Below are positions 21,501 through 37,400 of a DNA stretch of 64,000 nt, piece after piece. A program made the position numbers and the translations under genes. The notes beneath the pieces are model-generated. The model saw only the letters and a list, made by a program, of their open reading frames with translations. It was not told the DNA's origin and ran no database searches. The first letter of the stretch is position 1. Every line of letters begins with the position of its first letter. This stretch comes from Palaemon carinicauda (Eukaryota; Arthropoda; Malacostraca; Decapoda; Palaemonidae), in NCBI RefSeq assembly GCF_036898095.1, contig NC_090746.1, positions 111,839,339 to 111,903,338 of the forward strand, written 5' to 3'.

Positions 21501-24500
21501 AACTCATATATCTTCTATAATTTTAGCCGGAGAGCGAAAATATGCGATCGACCACATTTATACCCATAAAACGACTCTATGCTGTAGTTTAACCAAATTC
21601 TGACACCGAATATTTTGGGATATAATCTCTGACCCGGGCCTCTTACTCGATTCGGGAAAACAAAAATATGGCCCTTTTTCAATAAAAACAAATATATCTT
21701 CTATAATTTTAGCCGGAGAGCGAAAATATGCGATGACCACATTTATACCCATAAAACGACTCTAACAAAAAAATCTGACACCGGAAATTTTGGGACAATC
21801 TCTGAACCCGGCCCTTACTTGATTCGGACCCCAAAAATAGGGTCCTTTTTCAATAAAAACTCATACATCTTCTATAATTTTAGCCGGAGAGCGAAAATAT
21901 GCGATGACCACATTTATACCCATAAAACGACTCTATGCTGTAGTCTAACACAAAATCTGACACCGAAAATTTTTGGGACATAATTCCCTGACCCCCGGCC
22001 TTACTCTATTCGGACCGCAAAAATAGGGCCCTTTTTCAATAAAAACTCATATATCTTCTATAATTTTAGCCGGAGAGCGAAAATATGCGATGACCACATT
22101 TATACCCATAAAACGACTCTATGCTGTAGTTTAACAAAATTCTGACACCGAAAATTTTGGGACATAATCTCTGACGCCGGCCCTTACTCGATTCGGACCC
22201 CAAAAATAGGGCCCTTTTTCAATAAAAACTCTTATATCTTCTATAATTTTAGGCCGAGGTACGAGCCGTAAGAGCGAAAAATATGCGTATGACCATCATT
22301 TATACCCAATAAAAACGACTCTATGCTTTAGGTTCTAACACAAAATCTGACACCGAAAATTTTCTGGGCGACATAATATCCTGTACCCACGGGCTCCTTA
22401 CTTGATTCGGACCCCAAAAAGGGCCTTCTTTCAATAAAAACTCATATCTTCTATAATTTTAGCCGGAGAGCGAAAATATGCGATGACCACATTTATACCC
22501 ATAAAACGACTCTATGCTGTAGTCTAACACAAAATCTGACACCGAAAATTTTGGGGAAAATCTCGATTCGGACCCCAAAAATAGCGGCCCCTTTTTTCAA
22601 TAAAAACTCATATATCTTCTATAATTTTTAGCCGGAGAGCGAAAATATACGATGACCACATTCATACCCATAAAACGACTCTGATGCTGTAGTCTAACAC
22701 AAAATCTGACACCGAAAATTTTGGGACATTATCTCTGACCCCGGCCCTTACTCGATTTCGGACCCCAAAAATAGGGCCCTTTTTCAATAAAAACTCATAT
22801 ATCTTCTATAATTTTACCCGGAGAGCGAAAAATATGCGATGACCACATGTTATACCCATAAAACGACTCTATGCTGTAGTCTAACACAAAATCTGACACA
22901 AAAAATTTTGGGACATAATCTCTGACCCCGGCCCTTACTCGATTCGGACAACAAAAATAGGGCCCTTTTTCAATAAAAACTCATATATCTTCTATACTTT
23001 TAGCCGGAGAGCGAAAATATGGCATGACCACATTTATACCCATAAAACAACTCTATGCTGTAGTCTTAACACAAAATCTGACACCGAAAATTTTGGGAAA
23101 TAATCTCTGACGCCTGCCCTTACTCGATTCGGATCCCAATAATAGGGCCCTTTTTCAATAAAAATCTCATATATCTTCTATAATTTTAGCCGGAGAGCGA
23201 AAATATGCGATAACCACATTTATACCCATAAAACGACTCTATGCTTTAGTCTAACACAAAATCTGACACCGAAAATTTTGGGACATTATCTCTGACCCCG
23301 GCCCTTACTCGATTCGGACCCCAAAAATAGGGCCCTTTTCCAATAAAAACTCATATATCTTCTATAATTTTAGCCGGAGAGCGAAAATATGCGATGACCA
23401 CATTTATACCCATAAAACGACTTTATGCTGTAGTCTAACACAAAATCTGACACCGAAAATTTTGTGACATAATCTCTGACGCCGGGCCCTTACTCGATTC
23501 GGACTCCCAAAAATAGGGCCCTTTTTCAATAAAAATTCATATATATTCTATAATTTTAGCCGGAGAGGCGAAAATATGCGATGACCACATTTATACCCAT
23601 AAAACGACTCTATGCTGTAGTCTAACACAAAATCTTGACACCGAAAATTTTGGGAAATAATCTCTGACGCCGGCTCTTACTCGATTCGGACCCCAAAAAT
23701 AGGGCCCTTTTTCAATAAAAACTCATATATCTTCTATAATTTTAGCCGGAGAGCGAAAATATGCGATGACCACATTTATACCCATAAAAAGACACTATGC
23801 TGTAGTCTAACACAAAATCTGACACCGAAAATTTTGGGACATAATCTCTGACCCCGGCCCTTACTCGATTCGGACCCCAAAAATAGGGCCCTTTTTCAAT
23901 AAAAAACTCATATATCTTCTATAATTTTAGCCGGAGAGCGAAAATATGCGATGACCACATTTATACCATAAAACGACTCTATGCTGTAGTCTAACACAAA
24001 ATCTGACACCGAAAATTTTGGGACATAATCTCTGACCCCCGGCCCTTACTCGATTCGGACCCCAAAAATAGGGCCCTTTTTCAATAAAAACTCATATATC
24101 TTCTATAATTTTAGCTGGAGAGCGAAAATATGCGATGACCACATTTATACCCATAAAACGACTCTATGCTGTAGTCTAACACAAAATCTGACACCGAAAA
24201 TTTGGGACATAATCTCTGACCCCGGCCCTTACTCGATTCGGACCCCAAAAATAGGGCCCTTTTTCAATAAAAACTCATATATCTTCTATACTTTTAGCCG
24301 GAGAGCGAAAATATGCGATGACCACATTTAGACCCATAAAACGACTCTATGCTGTAGTCTAACACAAAATCTGACACCGGAAAAATTTTGGGATATAATA
24401 TCTGACCCCGGCCCTTACTCGATTCGGACCCCAAAAAGAGGGCCCTTTTTCAATAAAAACTCATATATCTTCTATAATTTTACCCGGAGAGCGAAAATAT

Positions 24501-27500
24501 GCGATGACCACATTTATACCCATAAAACGACTCTATGCTGTAGTCTAACACAAATCTGACACAAAAAATTTTGGGGACATAATCTCTGACCCTGGCCCTT
24601 ACTCGATTCGGACACACAAAAATAGGGCCCTTTTTTCAATAAAAACTCATATATCTTCTATACTTTTAGCCGGAGAGCGAAAATATGCGATGACCACATT
24701 TATACCCATAAAACGACTCTATGCTGTAGTCTAACACAAAATCTGACACCGAAAATTTTGGGAAATAATCTCTGACGCCTGCCCTTACTCGATTCGGACC
24801 CCCAATAATAGGGCCCTTTTTCAATAAAAAACTCATATATCTTCTATAATTTTAGCCGGGAGAGCGAAAATATGCGATAACCACATTTATACCCATAAAA
24901 CGACTCTATGCTTTAGTCTAACACAAAATCTGACACCGAAAATTTTGGGACATTATCTCTGACCCCGGCCCTTACTCGATTCGGACCCCAAAAATAGGGC
25001 CCTTTTCCAATAAAAACTCATATATCTTCTATAATTTTAGCCGGGGAGAGGCGAAAATATGCGATGACCCACATTTATACCCATAAAACGACTCTATGCT
25101 GTAGTCTAACACAAAATCTGACACCGAAAATTTTGTGACATAATCTCTGATGCCGGCCCTTACTCGATTCGGACCCAAAAATAGGGCCCTTTTTCAATAA
25201 AAACTCATATATCTTCTATAATTTTAGCCGGAGAGCGAAAATATGCGATGACCACATTTATACCCAATAAAACGACTCTATGCTGTAGTTTAACCAAAAT
25301 TCTGACACCGAAAATTTTGGGATATAATCTCTGACCCGGCCCTTACTCGATTCGGAAAACAAAAATATGGCCCTTTTTCAATAAAAACACATATATCTTC
25401 TATAATTTTAGCCGGAGAGCGAAAATATGCGATGACCACAATTATACCCATAAAACGACTCTAACAAAAATCTGACACCGGAAATTTTGGGACAATCTCT
25501 GAACCCGGCCCTTACTTGATTCGGACCCCAAAAATAGGGTCCTTTTTCAATAAAAACTCATACATCTTCTATAATTTTAGCCGGAGAGCGAAAATATGCG
25601 ATGACCACATTTATACCCATAAAACGACTCTATGCTGTAGTCTAACACAAAATCTGACACCGAAAATTTTGGGACATAATTCCTGACCCCGGCCCTTACT
25701 CTATTCGGACCGCAAAAATAGGGCCCCTTTTTCAATAAAAACTCATATATCTTCTATAATTTTAGCCGGAGAGCGAAATATGCGATGACCACATTTATAC
25801 CCATAAAACGACTCTATGCTGTAGTTTAACAAAATTCTGACACCGAAAAATTTGGGACATAATCTCTGACGCCGGCCCTTACTCGATTCGGACCCCCAAA
25901 AATAGGGCCCTTCTTCAATAAAAACTCATATATCTTCTATAATTTTAGCCGGGAAGAGCGAAAATATGCGAAGACCACATTTATACCCATAAAACGACTC
26001 TATGCTTTAGTCTAACACAAAATCTGACACCGAAAATTTTGGGACATAATATCTTGACACCCCGGCCCTTACTTGATTCGGGACCCCAAAAATAGGGCCT
26101 TCTTTCAATAAAAACTCATATCTTCTATAATTTTAGCCGGGGAGAGCGAAAATATGCGATGACCACATTTATACCCATAAAACGACTCTATGCTGTAGTC
26201 TAACACAAAATCTGACACCGAAAATTTTGGGAAATCTCGATTCGGACCCCAGAATAGGGCCCTTTTTCATAAAAACTCATATATCTTCTATAATTTTAGC
26301 CGGGAGAGCGAAAATATACGATGACCACATTTATACCCATAAAACGACTCTATGCTGTAGTCTAACACAAAATCTGACACCGAAAATTTTGGGACATTAT
26401 CTCTGACCCCGGCCCTTACTCGATTCGGACCCCCAAAAATAGGGCCCTTTTTCAATAAAAAATCATATATCTTCTATAATTTTAGCCGGAGCGAAAATAT
26501 GCGATGACCACATTTATACCCATAAAACGACTCTATGCTGTAGTCCTAACACAAAATCTGACACGGAAAATTTCGGGACATAATCTCTGACGCCGGCCCT
26601 TACTCGATTCGGACCCCAAAAAATAGGAGCCTTTTTCAATAAAAACTCATATATCTTCTATAATTTTAGCCGGAGCAAAAATATGCGATGACCACATTTA
26701 TACCCATAAAACTACTCTATGCTATAGTCTAACACAAAATCTGACTCCGAAAATTTTGGGGAAATAATCTCTGACCCCGGCCCTTACTCGATTCGGACCC
26801 CAAAAATAGGGCCCTTTTTCAATAAAAACTCATATATCTTCTATAATTTTAGCCCGGAGAGCAAAAATATGCGATGACCACATTTATACCCATAAAACGG
26901 CTCTATGCTGTAGTCTAACACAAAATCTGACACGGAAAATTTGGGGGACATAATCTCTGACCCCGGGCCCTTACTCGATTCGGACCCCAAAAATAGGGCC
27001 CTTTTTCAATAAAAACTCATATATCTTCTATAATTTTAGCCGGAGAGCGAAAATATGCGATGACCACATTTATACCCACAAAACGACTCTATGCTGTAGT
27101 CTAACACAAAATCTGACACCGAAAATTTTGGGACCATAATCTCTGACCCCGGCCATTACTCGTTTCGGACCCCAAAAATAGGGCCCTTTTTCAATAAAAA
27201 CTCATATATCTTCTATAATTTTAGCCGGAGAGCGAAAATATGCGATGACCACATTTATACCCATAAAACGACTCTGATGCTGTAGTCTAACACAAAATCT
27301 GACACCGAAAATTTTGGGACATTATCTCTGACCCCGGCCCCTACTCGATTCGGACCCCAAAAATAGGGCCCTTTTTCAATAAAACTCATATATCTTCTAT
27401 AATTTTAGCCGAGAGAGCGAAAATATGCGGATGACCACATTTATACCCATAAAACGACTCTATGCTGTAGTCTAACACAAAATCTGACACCGAAAATTTT

Positions 27501-29500
27501 GGGACATTATCTCTGACCCCGGGCCCTTACTCGATTCGGACCCCAAAAATAGGGGCCTTTTCCAATAAAAACTCATATATCTTCTATAATTTTAGCCGGG
27601 AGAGCGAAAATATGCGGATGACCACATTTATACCCATAAAACGACTCTATGCTGTAGTCTAACACAAAATCTGACACGGAAAAATTTTGGGAGACTCTCT
27701 GACGCCGGCCCTTACTCGATTCGGACCCCAAAAATAGGGCCCTTTTACAATAAAAACTCATATATCTTCTATAATTTTAGCCAGAGAGTGAAAAATATGC
27801 GAATGACCACATTTATACCCATAAAACGACTCTATGCTGTAGTCTAACACAAAATCTGACACCGAAAATTTCGGGACATAATCTCTGACCCCGGCCCTCA
27901 CTCGATTCGGACCCCAAAAATATGGCCCTTTTTCAATAAAAACTCCTATATCTTCTATAATTTTAGCCGCAGAGCGAAAATATGCGATGACCACATTTAT
28001 ACCCATAAAACGACTATGCTGTAGTCTAACACAAAATCTGACACCGAAAATTTTGGGACAATCTCTGACGCCGGCCCTTACTCGATTCAGACCCCAAAAA
28101 ATAGGGCCCTTTTTCAATAAAAACTCATATATCTTCTATAATTTTAGCCGGAGAGCGAAAATATGCGATGACCACATTTATACCCATAAAACGACTCTAT
28201 GCTGTAGTCCTAACACAAAATCTGACACCGAAAATTTTGGGACATAATCTCTGACCCCGGCCCTTACTCGATTCGGACCCCAAAAATAGGGCCCTTTTTC
28301 AATAAAAAACTCATATATCTTCTATAATTTTAGCCGGGAGAGCGGAAATATGCGATGACCACATTTATACCCATAAACGACTCTATGCTGCAGTCTAATA
28401 TAAATCTGACACCGAAAATTTTGGGACATAATCTCTGACCCCGGCCCTTACTCGATTCGCACCCCAAAAATAGGGCCCTTCTTCAATAAAAACTCATATA
28501 TCTTCTATAAATTTTAGCCGGAGAACGAAAATATGCGATGACCACATTTATACCCATAAAACGGACTCTATGCTGTAGTCTAACACAAAATCTGACACCG
28601 AAAATTTTGGGACATTATCTCTGACCCCGGCCCCTACTCGATTCGGACCCCAAAAATAGGGCCCTTTTTCAATAAAAAACTCATATATCTTCTATAATTT
28701 TAGCCGGAGAGCAAAAATATGCGATGACCACATTTATACCCATAAAACGACTCTATGCTGTAGTCGAACACAAAATCTGACACGGAAAATTTTGGGACAT
28801 TCTCTGACGCCGGCCCTTACTCGATTCGGACCCCAAAAATAGGGCCCTTTCTCAATAAAAAATCATATATCTTCTATAATTTTAGCCGGAGAGCGGAAAT
28901 ATGCGATGACCACATTTATACCCATAAAACGACTCTATGCTGCAGTCTAACATAAAATCTGACACCCGAAAATTTTGGGATATAATCTCTTACCCCGGCC
29001 CTTACTCGATTCGGACCCCAAAAATAGGGTCCCTTTTTCAATAAAAACTCATATATCTTCCATAATTTTAGCCGGAGGAACGAAAATATGCGATGACCAC
29101 ATTTATACCCATAAAACGACTATGCTGTAGTCCAACACAAAATCTGACAACGAAAAATTTTGGGACATAATCTCTGACGCCGGCCTTACTCGATTCGGAC
29201 CCCAAAAATAGGGCCGTTTTTCAATAAAAACTCATATAACTTCTATAATTTTAGCCGGAGAGCGAAAATATGCGATGACCACATTTATACCCATAAAACG
29301 ACTCTATGCTGTAGTCTAACACAAAATCTGACACAAAAAAATTTTGGGACATAATCTCTGACTCCGGCCCTTACTCGATTCGGACCCCAAAAATAGGGGC
29401 CCTTTTTCAATAAAAACTCATATATCTTCTATAATTTTAGCCGGAGAGCGAAAAATATGCGATGACCACATTTTTACCATAAAACGACTCTATGCTGTAG
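21501..29500. repeat. Indel-rich part of the satellite array
   Basis: Monomers here carry many single-base insertions and deletions, often in homopolymers (extra C, G or A), worst at 22,240-22,400. The segment from about 21,588 (ttaaccaaattctg, then gggaaaacaaaaatatgg) recurs at about 25,285 and again at about 48,950. The first two are about 3.7 kb apart, roughly 20 monomers. The copy at 48,950 is clean, so the indels may be base-calling errors. Confidence 0.75.
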
Positions 29501-32500
29501 TCTAACACAAATTCTGACACCGAAAATTTTGGGACATAATCTCTGACCCCGGCCCTTACTCGATTCAGACCCCCAAAAATAGGGCCCTCTTTCAATAAAA
29601 ACTCATATATCTTCTATAATTTTAGCCGGAGAGCGAAAATATGCAATGACCACATTTATACCCATAAAACGACTCTATGCTGTAGTCTAACACAAATCTG
29701 ACACCGAAAATTTTGGGACATAATCTCTGACCCCGGCCCTCACTCTATTCGGACCCCAAAAATAGAGCCCTTTTTCAATAAAAACTCATATATCTTCTAT
29801 ATTTTTAGCCGGAGAGCGAAAATATGCGTTGACCACATTTATACCCATGAAACGACTCTATGCTGTAGTCTAACACAAAATCTGACACCGAAAATTTTGG
29901 GACATTATCTCTGACCCCGGCCCTTACTCGATTCGGACCCCAAAAATAGGGCCCCTTTTCAATAAAAACTCATATATCTTCAATAATTTTTGCCGGAGAG
30001 CGAAAATATGCGATGACCACATTTATACCCATAAAACGACTCTATGCTGTAGTCTAACACAAAATCTGACACCGAAAATTTTGGGACAATCTCTGACCCC
30101 GGCCCTTACTCGTTTCTGACCCAAAAAATAGGGCCTTTTTTCAATAAAAACTCATATATCTTCTATAATTTTAGCCGGAGAGCGGAAATATGCGATGACC
30201 ACATTTATACACATAATACGACCCTATGCTGCAGTCTAACACAAAATCTGACACCGAAAATTTTGGGACATAATCTCTGACCCCGGCCCTTACTCGATTC
30301 GGACCCCAAAAATAGGGCACTTTTTCAATAAAAACTCATATATCTTCTATAATTTTAGCCGGAAAGCGAAAATATGCGATGACCACATTTATACCCATAA
30401 AACGACTCTATGCTGTAGTCTAACACAAAATCTGACACCGAAAATTTTGGGACATAATTCCTGACCCCGGCCCTTACTCTATTCGGACCGCAAAAATAGG
30501 GCCCTTTTTCAATAAAAACTCATATATCTTCTATAATTTTAGCCGGAGAGCGAAAATATGCGTTGACCACATTTATACCCATAAAACGACTCTATGCTGT
30601 AGTCTAACACAAAATCTGACACCGAAAATTTTGGGACATAATTCCTGACCCCGGCCCTTACTCTATTCGGACCGCAAAAATAGGGCCCTTTTTCAATAAA
30701 AACTCATATATCTTCTATAATTTTAGCCGGAGAGCGAAAATATGCGGTTGACCACATTTATACCCATAAAACGACTCTATGCTGTAGTCTAACACAAAAT
30801 CTGACACCGAAAATTTTGGGACATCTGACCCCGGCCCTTACTTGATTCGGACCCAAAAATAGGGCCCTTTTTCAATAAAAACTCATATATCTTCTATAAT
30901 TTTAGCCGGAGAGCGAAAATATGCGATGACCACATTTATACCCATAAAACGACTCTATGCTGTAGTCTAACACAAAATCTGACACCGAAAATTTTGGGAC
31001 ATAATCTCTGACCCCGGCCCTTACTCGATTCGGACCCAAAAATAGGGCCCTTTTTCAATAAAAACTCATATATCTTCTATAATTTTAGCCGGAGAGCGAA
31101 AATATGCGATGACCACATTTATACCCATAAAACGACTCTATGCTGTAGTCTAACACAAAATCTGACACCGAAAATTTTGGGAAAACGGCCCTTACTCGAT
31201 TCGGAGCCCAAAAATAGGGCCCTTTTTCAATAAAAACTCATATATCTTCTATAATTTTAGCCGGAGAGCGAAAATATGCGATGACCACATTTATACCCAT
31301 AAAACGACTCTATGCTGTAGTCTAACACAAAATCTGACACCGAAAATTTTGGGACATAATCTCTGACCCGGCCCTTACTCGATTCGGACCCCAAAAATAG
31401 GGCCCTTTTTCAATAAAAACTCATATATCTTCTATAATTTTAGCCGGAGAGCGAAAATATGCGATGACCACATTTATACCCATAAAACGACTCTATGCTG
31501 TAGTCTAACACAAAATCTGACACCGAAAATTTTGGGACATAATCTCTGACCCCGGCCCTTACTCGATTCAGACCCCAAAAATAGGGCCCCTTTTTCAATA
31601 AAAACTCATATATCTTCTATAATTTTAGCCGGAGAGCAAAAATATGCGATGACCACATTTATACCCATAAAACGACTCTATGCTGTAGTCTAACACAAAA
31701 TCTGACACCGAAAACTTTGGGACATAATCTCTGACCCCGGCCCTTACTCGATTCGGACCCCAAAAATAGGGCCCTTTTTCAATAAAAACTCATATATCTT
31801 CTATAATTTTAGCCGGAGAGCGAAAATATGCGATAACCACATTTATACCCATAAAACGACTCTATGCTGTAGTCTAACACAAAATCTGACATGAAAATTT
31901 GGGGACATAATCTCTGACCCCGGCCCTTACTCGATTCGGACCCCAAAAATAGGGCCCTCTTTCAATAAAAACTCATATATCTTCTATAATTTTAGCCGGA
32001 GAGCGAAAATATGCGATGACCACATTTATACCCATAAAACGACTCTATGCTGTAGTCTAACACAAAATCTGACACCGAAAATTTTGGGACATAATCTCTG
32101 ACCCCGGCCCTTACTCGATTCGGACCCCAAAAATAGGGCCCTTTTTCAATAAAAACTCATATATCTTCTATAATTTTAGCCGGAGAGCGAAAATATGCGA
32201 TGACCACATTTATACCCATAAAACGACTCTATGCTGTAGTCTAACACAAAATCTGACACCGAAAATTTTGGGACATTATCTCTGACCCCGGCCATTACTC
32301 GATTCGGACCCCAAAAATAGGGCCCTTTTTCAATAAAAACTCATATATCTTCTATAATTTTAGCCGGAGAGCGAAAATATGCGATGACCACATTTATACC
32401 CATAAAACGACTCTATGCTGTAGTCTAACACAAAATCTGACACCGAAAATTTTGGGACATAATCTCTGACCCCGGCCCTTACTCGATTCGGACCCCAAAA

Positions 32501-34446
32501 ATAGGGCCCTTTTTCAATAAAAACTCATATATCTTCTATAATTTTAGCCGGAGAGCGAAAATATGCGATGACCACATTTATACCCATAAAACGACTCTAT
32601 GCTGTAGTCTAACACAAAATCTGACACCGGAAAATTTTGGGACATTATCTCTGACCCCGGCCCTTACTCGATTCGGACCCCAAAAATAGGGCCCTTTTTC
32701 AATAAAAACTCATATATCTTCTATAATTTTAGCCGGAGAGCGAAAATATGCGATGACCACATTTATACCCATAAAACGACTCTATGCTGTAGTCTAACAC
32801 AAAATCTGACACCGAAAATTTTCGGGACATAATCTCTGACCCCGGCCCTCACTCGATTCGGACCCCAAAAATATGGCCCTTTTTCAATAAAAACTCATAT
32901 ATCTTCTATAATTTTAGCCGCAGAGCGAAAATATGCGATGACCACATTTATACCCATAAAACGACTCTATGCTGTAGTCTAACACAAAATCTGACACCGA
33001 AAATTTTGGGACAATCTCTGACCCCGGCCCTTACTCGATTCGGACCCCAAAAATAGGGCCCTTTTTCAATAAAAACTCATATATCTTCTATAATTTTAGC
33101 CGGAGAGCGAAAATATGCGATGACCACATTTATACCCATAAAACGACTCTATGCTGTAGTCTAACACAAAATCTGACACCGAAAATTTTGGGACATAATC
33201 TCTGACCCCGGCCCTTACTCGATTCGGACCCCAAAAATAGGGCCCTTTTCAATAAAAACTCATATATCTTCTATAATTTTAGCCGGAGAGCGAAAATATG
33301 CGATGACCACATTTATACCCATAAAACGACTCTATGCTGTAGTCTAACACAAAATCTGACACCGAAAATTTTGGGACATAATCTCTGACCCCGGCCCTTA
33401 CTCGATTCGGAACCCCAAAAATAGGGCCTTTTTCAATAAAAACTCATATATCTTCTATAATTTTAGCCGGAGAGCGAAAATATGCGATGACCACATTTAT
33501 ACCCATAAAACGACTCTATGCTGTAGTCTAACACAAAATCTGACACCGAAAATTTTGGGACATAATCTCTGACCCCGGCCCTTACTCGATTCGGACCCCA
33601 AAAATAGGGCCCTTTTTCAATAAAAACTCATATATCTTCTATAATTTTAGCCGGAGAGCGAAAATATGCGATGACCACATTTATACCCATAAAACGACTC
33701 TATGCTGTAGTCTAACACAAAATCTGACACCGAAAATTTTGGGACATAATCTCTGACCCCGGCCCTTACTCGATTCGGACCCCAAAAATAGGGCCCTTTT
33801 CAATAAAAACTCATATATCTTCTATAATTTTAGCCGGAGAGCGAAAATATGCGATGACCACATTTATACCCATAAAACGACTCTATGCTGTAGTCTAACA
33901 CAAAATCTGACACCGAAAATTTTGGGACATAATCTCTGACCCCGGCCCTTACTCGATTCGGACTCCAAAAATAGGGCTTTTTCAATAAAAACTCATATAT
34001 CTTCTATAATTTTAGCCGGAGAGCGAAAATATGCGATGACCACATTTATACCCATAAAACGACTCTATGCTGTAGTCTAACACAAAATCTGACACCGAAA
34101 ATTTTGGGACATAATCTCTGACGCCGGCCCTTACTCGATTCGGACCCCAAAAATAGGGCCCTTTTTCAATAAAAACTCATATATCTTCTATAATTTTAGC
34201 CGGAGAGCGAAAATATGCGATGACCACATTTATACCCATAAAACGACTCTATGCTGTAGTCTAACACAAAATCTGACACCGAAAATTTTGGGACATAATC
34301 TCTGACCCCGGCCCTTACTCGATTCGGACCCCAAAAATAGGGCCCTTTTTCAATAAAAACTCATATATCTTCTATAATTTTAGCCGGAGAGCGAAAATAT
34401 GCGATGACCACATTTATACCCATAAAACGACTCTATGCTGTAGTCT

Positions 34447-37400
34447 AACACAAATTCTGACACCGAAAATTTTGGGACATAATCTCTGACCCCGGCCCTT
34501 ACTCGATTCAGACCCCAAAAATAGGGCCCTCTTTCAATAAAAACTCATATATCTTCTATAATTTTAGCCGGAGAGCGAAAATATGCAATGACCACATTTA
34601 TACCCATAAAACGACTCTATGCTGTAGTCTAACACAAAATCTGACACCGAAAATTTTGGGACATAATCTCTGACCCCGGCCCTCACTCTATTCGGACCCC
34701 AAAAATAGAGCCCTTTTTCAATAAAAACTCATATATCTTCTATATTTTTAGCCGGAGAGCGAAAATATGCGTTGACCACATTTATACCCATGAAACGACT
34801 CTATGCTGTAGTCTAACACAAAATCTGACACCGAAAATTTTGGGACATTATCTCTGACCCCGGCCCTTACTCGATTCGGACCCCAAAAATAGGGCCCCTT
34901 TTCAATAAAAACTCATATATCTTCAATAATTTTTGCCGGAGAGCGAAAATATGCGATGACCACATTTATACCCATAAAACGACTCTATGCTGTAGTCTAA
35001 CACAAAATCTGACACCGAAAATTTTGGGACAATCTCTGACCCCGGCCCTTACTCGTTTCTGACCCAAAAAATAGGGCCTTTTTTCAATAAAAACTCATAT
35101 ATCTTCTATAATTTTAGCCGGAGAGCGGAAATATGCGATGACCACATTTATACACATAATACGACCCTATGCTGCAGTCTAACACAAAATCTGACACCGA
35201 AAATTTTGGGACATAATCTCTGACCCCGGCCCTTACTCGATTCGGACCCCAAAAATAGGGCACTTTTTCAATAAAAACTCATATATCTTCTATAATTTTA
35301 GCCGGAAAGCGAAAATATGCGATGACCACATTTATACCCATAAAACGACTCTATGCTGTAGTCTAACACAAAATCTGACACCGAAAATTTTGGGACATAA
35401 TTCCTGACCCCGGCCCTTACTCTATTCGGACCGCAAAAATAGGGCCCTTTTTCAATAAAAACTCATATATCTTCTATAATTTTAGCCGGAGAGCGAAAAT
35501 ATGCGTTGACCACATTTATACCCATAAAACGACTCTATGCTGTAGTCTAACACAAAATCTGACACCGAAAATTTTGGGACATAATTCCTGACCCCGGCCC
35601 TTACTCTATTCGGACCGCAAAAATAGGGCCCTTTTTCAATAAAAACTCATATATCTTCTATAATTTTAGCCGGAGAGCGAAAATATGCGTTGACCACATT
35701 TATACCCATAAAACGACTCTATGCTGTAGTCTAACACAAAATCTGACACCGAAAATTTTGGGACATAATCTCTGACCCCGGCCCTTACTTGATTCGGACT
35801 CCAAAAATAGGGCCCTTTTTCAATAAAAACTCATATATCTTCTATAATTTTAGCCGGAGAGCGAAAATATGCGATGACCACATTTATACCCATAAAACGA
35901 CTCTATGCTGTAGTCTAACACAAAATCTGACACCGAAAATTTTGGGACATAATCTCTGACCACGGCCCTTACTCGATTCGGAGCCCAAAAATAGGGCCCT
36001 TTTTCAATAAAAACTCATATATCTTCTATAATTTTAGCCGGAGAGCGAAAATATGCGATGACCACATTCATACCCATAAAACGACTCTATGCTGTAGTCT
36101 AACACAAAATCTGACACCGAAAATTTTGGGACATAATCTCTGACTCCGGCCCTTACTCGATTCGGACCCCAAAAATAGGGCCCTTTTTCAATAAAAACTC
36201 ATATATCTTCTATAATTTTAGCCGGAGAGCGAAAATATGCGATGACCACATTTATACAAATAAAACGATTCTATGCTGTAGTCTAACACAAAATCTGACA
36301 CCGAAAATTTTGGGACATAATCTCTGACCCCGGCCCTTACTAGATTCAGACCCCAAAAATAGGCCCCTCTTTCAATAAAAACTCATATATCTTCTATACT
36401 TTTAGCCGGAGAGCGAAAATATGCGATGACCACATTTATACAAATAAAACGACTCTATGCTGTAGTCTAACACAAAATCTGACACCGAAAACTTTGGGAC
36501 ATAATCTCTGACCCCGGCCCTTACTCGATTCGGACCCCAAAAATAGGGCCCTTTTTCAATAAAAACTCATATGACTTCTATAATTTTAGCCGGAGAGCGA
36601 AAATATGCGATAACAACATTTATACCCATAAAACGACTCTATGCTGTAGTCTAACACAAAATCTGACAATGAAAATTTGGGGACATAATCTCTAACCCCG
36701 GCCCTTACTCGATTCAGACCCCAAAAATAGGGCCCTCTTTCAATAAAAACTCATATATCCTCTATAATTTTAGCCGGAGAGCGAAAATATGCGATGACCA
36801 CATTTATACAAATAAAATGACTCTATGCTGTAGTCTAACACAAAATCTGACACCGAAAATTTTGGGACATAATCTCTGACCCCGGCCCTTACTCGATTCG
36901 GACCCCAGAAAATAGGGCCCTTTTTCAATAAAATTTCATATATCTTCTATAATTTTAGCCGGAGAGCGAAAATATGCGATGACCACATTTATACCCATAA
37001 AACGACTCTATGCTGTAGTCTAACACAAAATCTGACACCGAAAATTTTGGGACAATCTCTGACCCCGGCCATTACTCGTTTCGGACCCCAAAAATAGGGC
37101 CCTTTTTCAATAAAAACTCATATATCTTCTATAATTTTAGCTGGAGAGCGGAAATATGTGATGACCACATTTATACCCATAAAACAACTCTATGCTGCAG
37201 TCTAACACAAAATCTGACACCGAAAATTTTGGGACATAATCTCTGACCCCGGCCCTTACTCGATTCGGACCCCAAAAATAGGGCCCTTTTTCAATAAAAT
37301 CTCATATATCTTCTATAATTTTAGCCGGAGAGCGAAAATATGCGATGACCACATTTATACCCATAAAACGACTCTATGCTGTAGTCTAACACAAAATCTG

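Noticed and set aside
20977..21507. Open frame across the N gap
   Set aside because: It consists almost entirely of undetermined residues and is meaningless.
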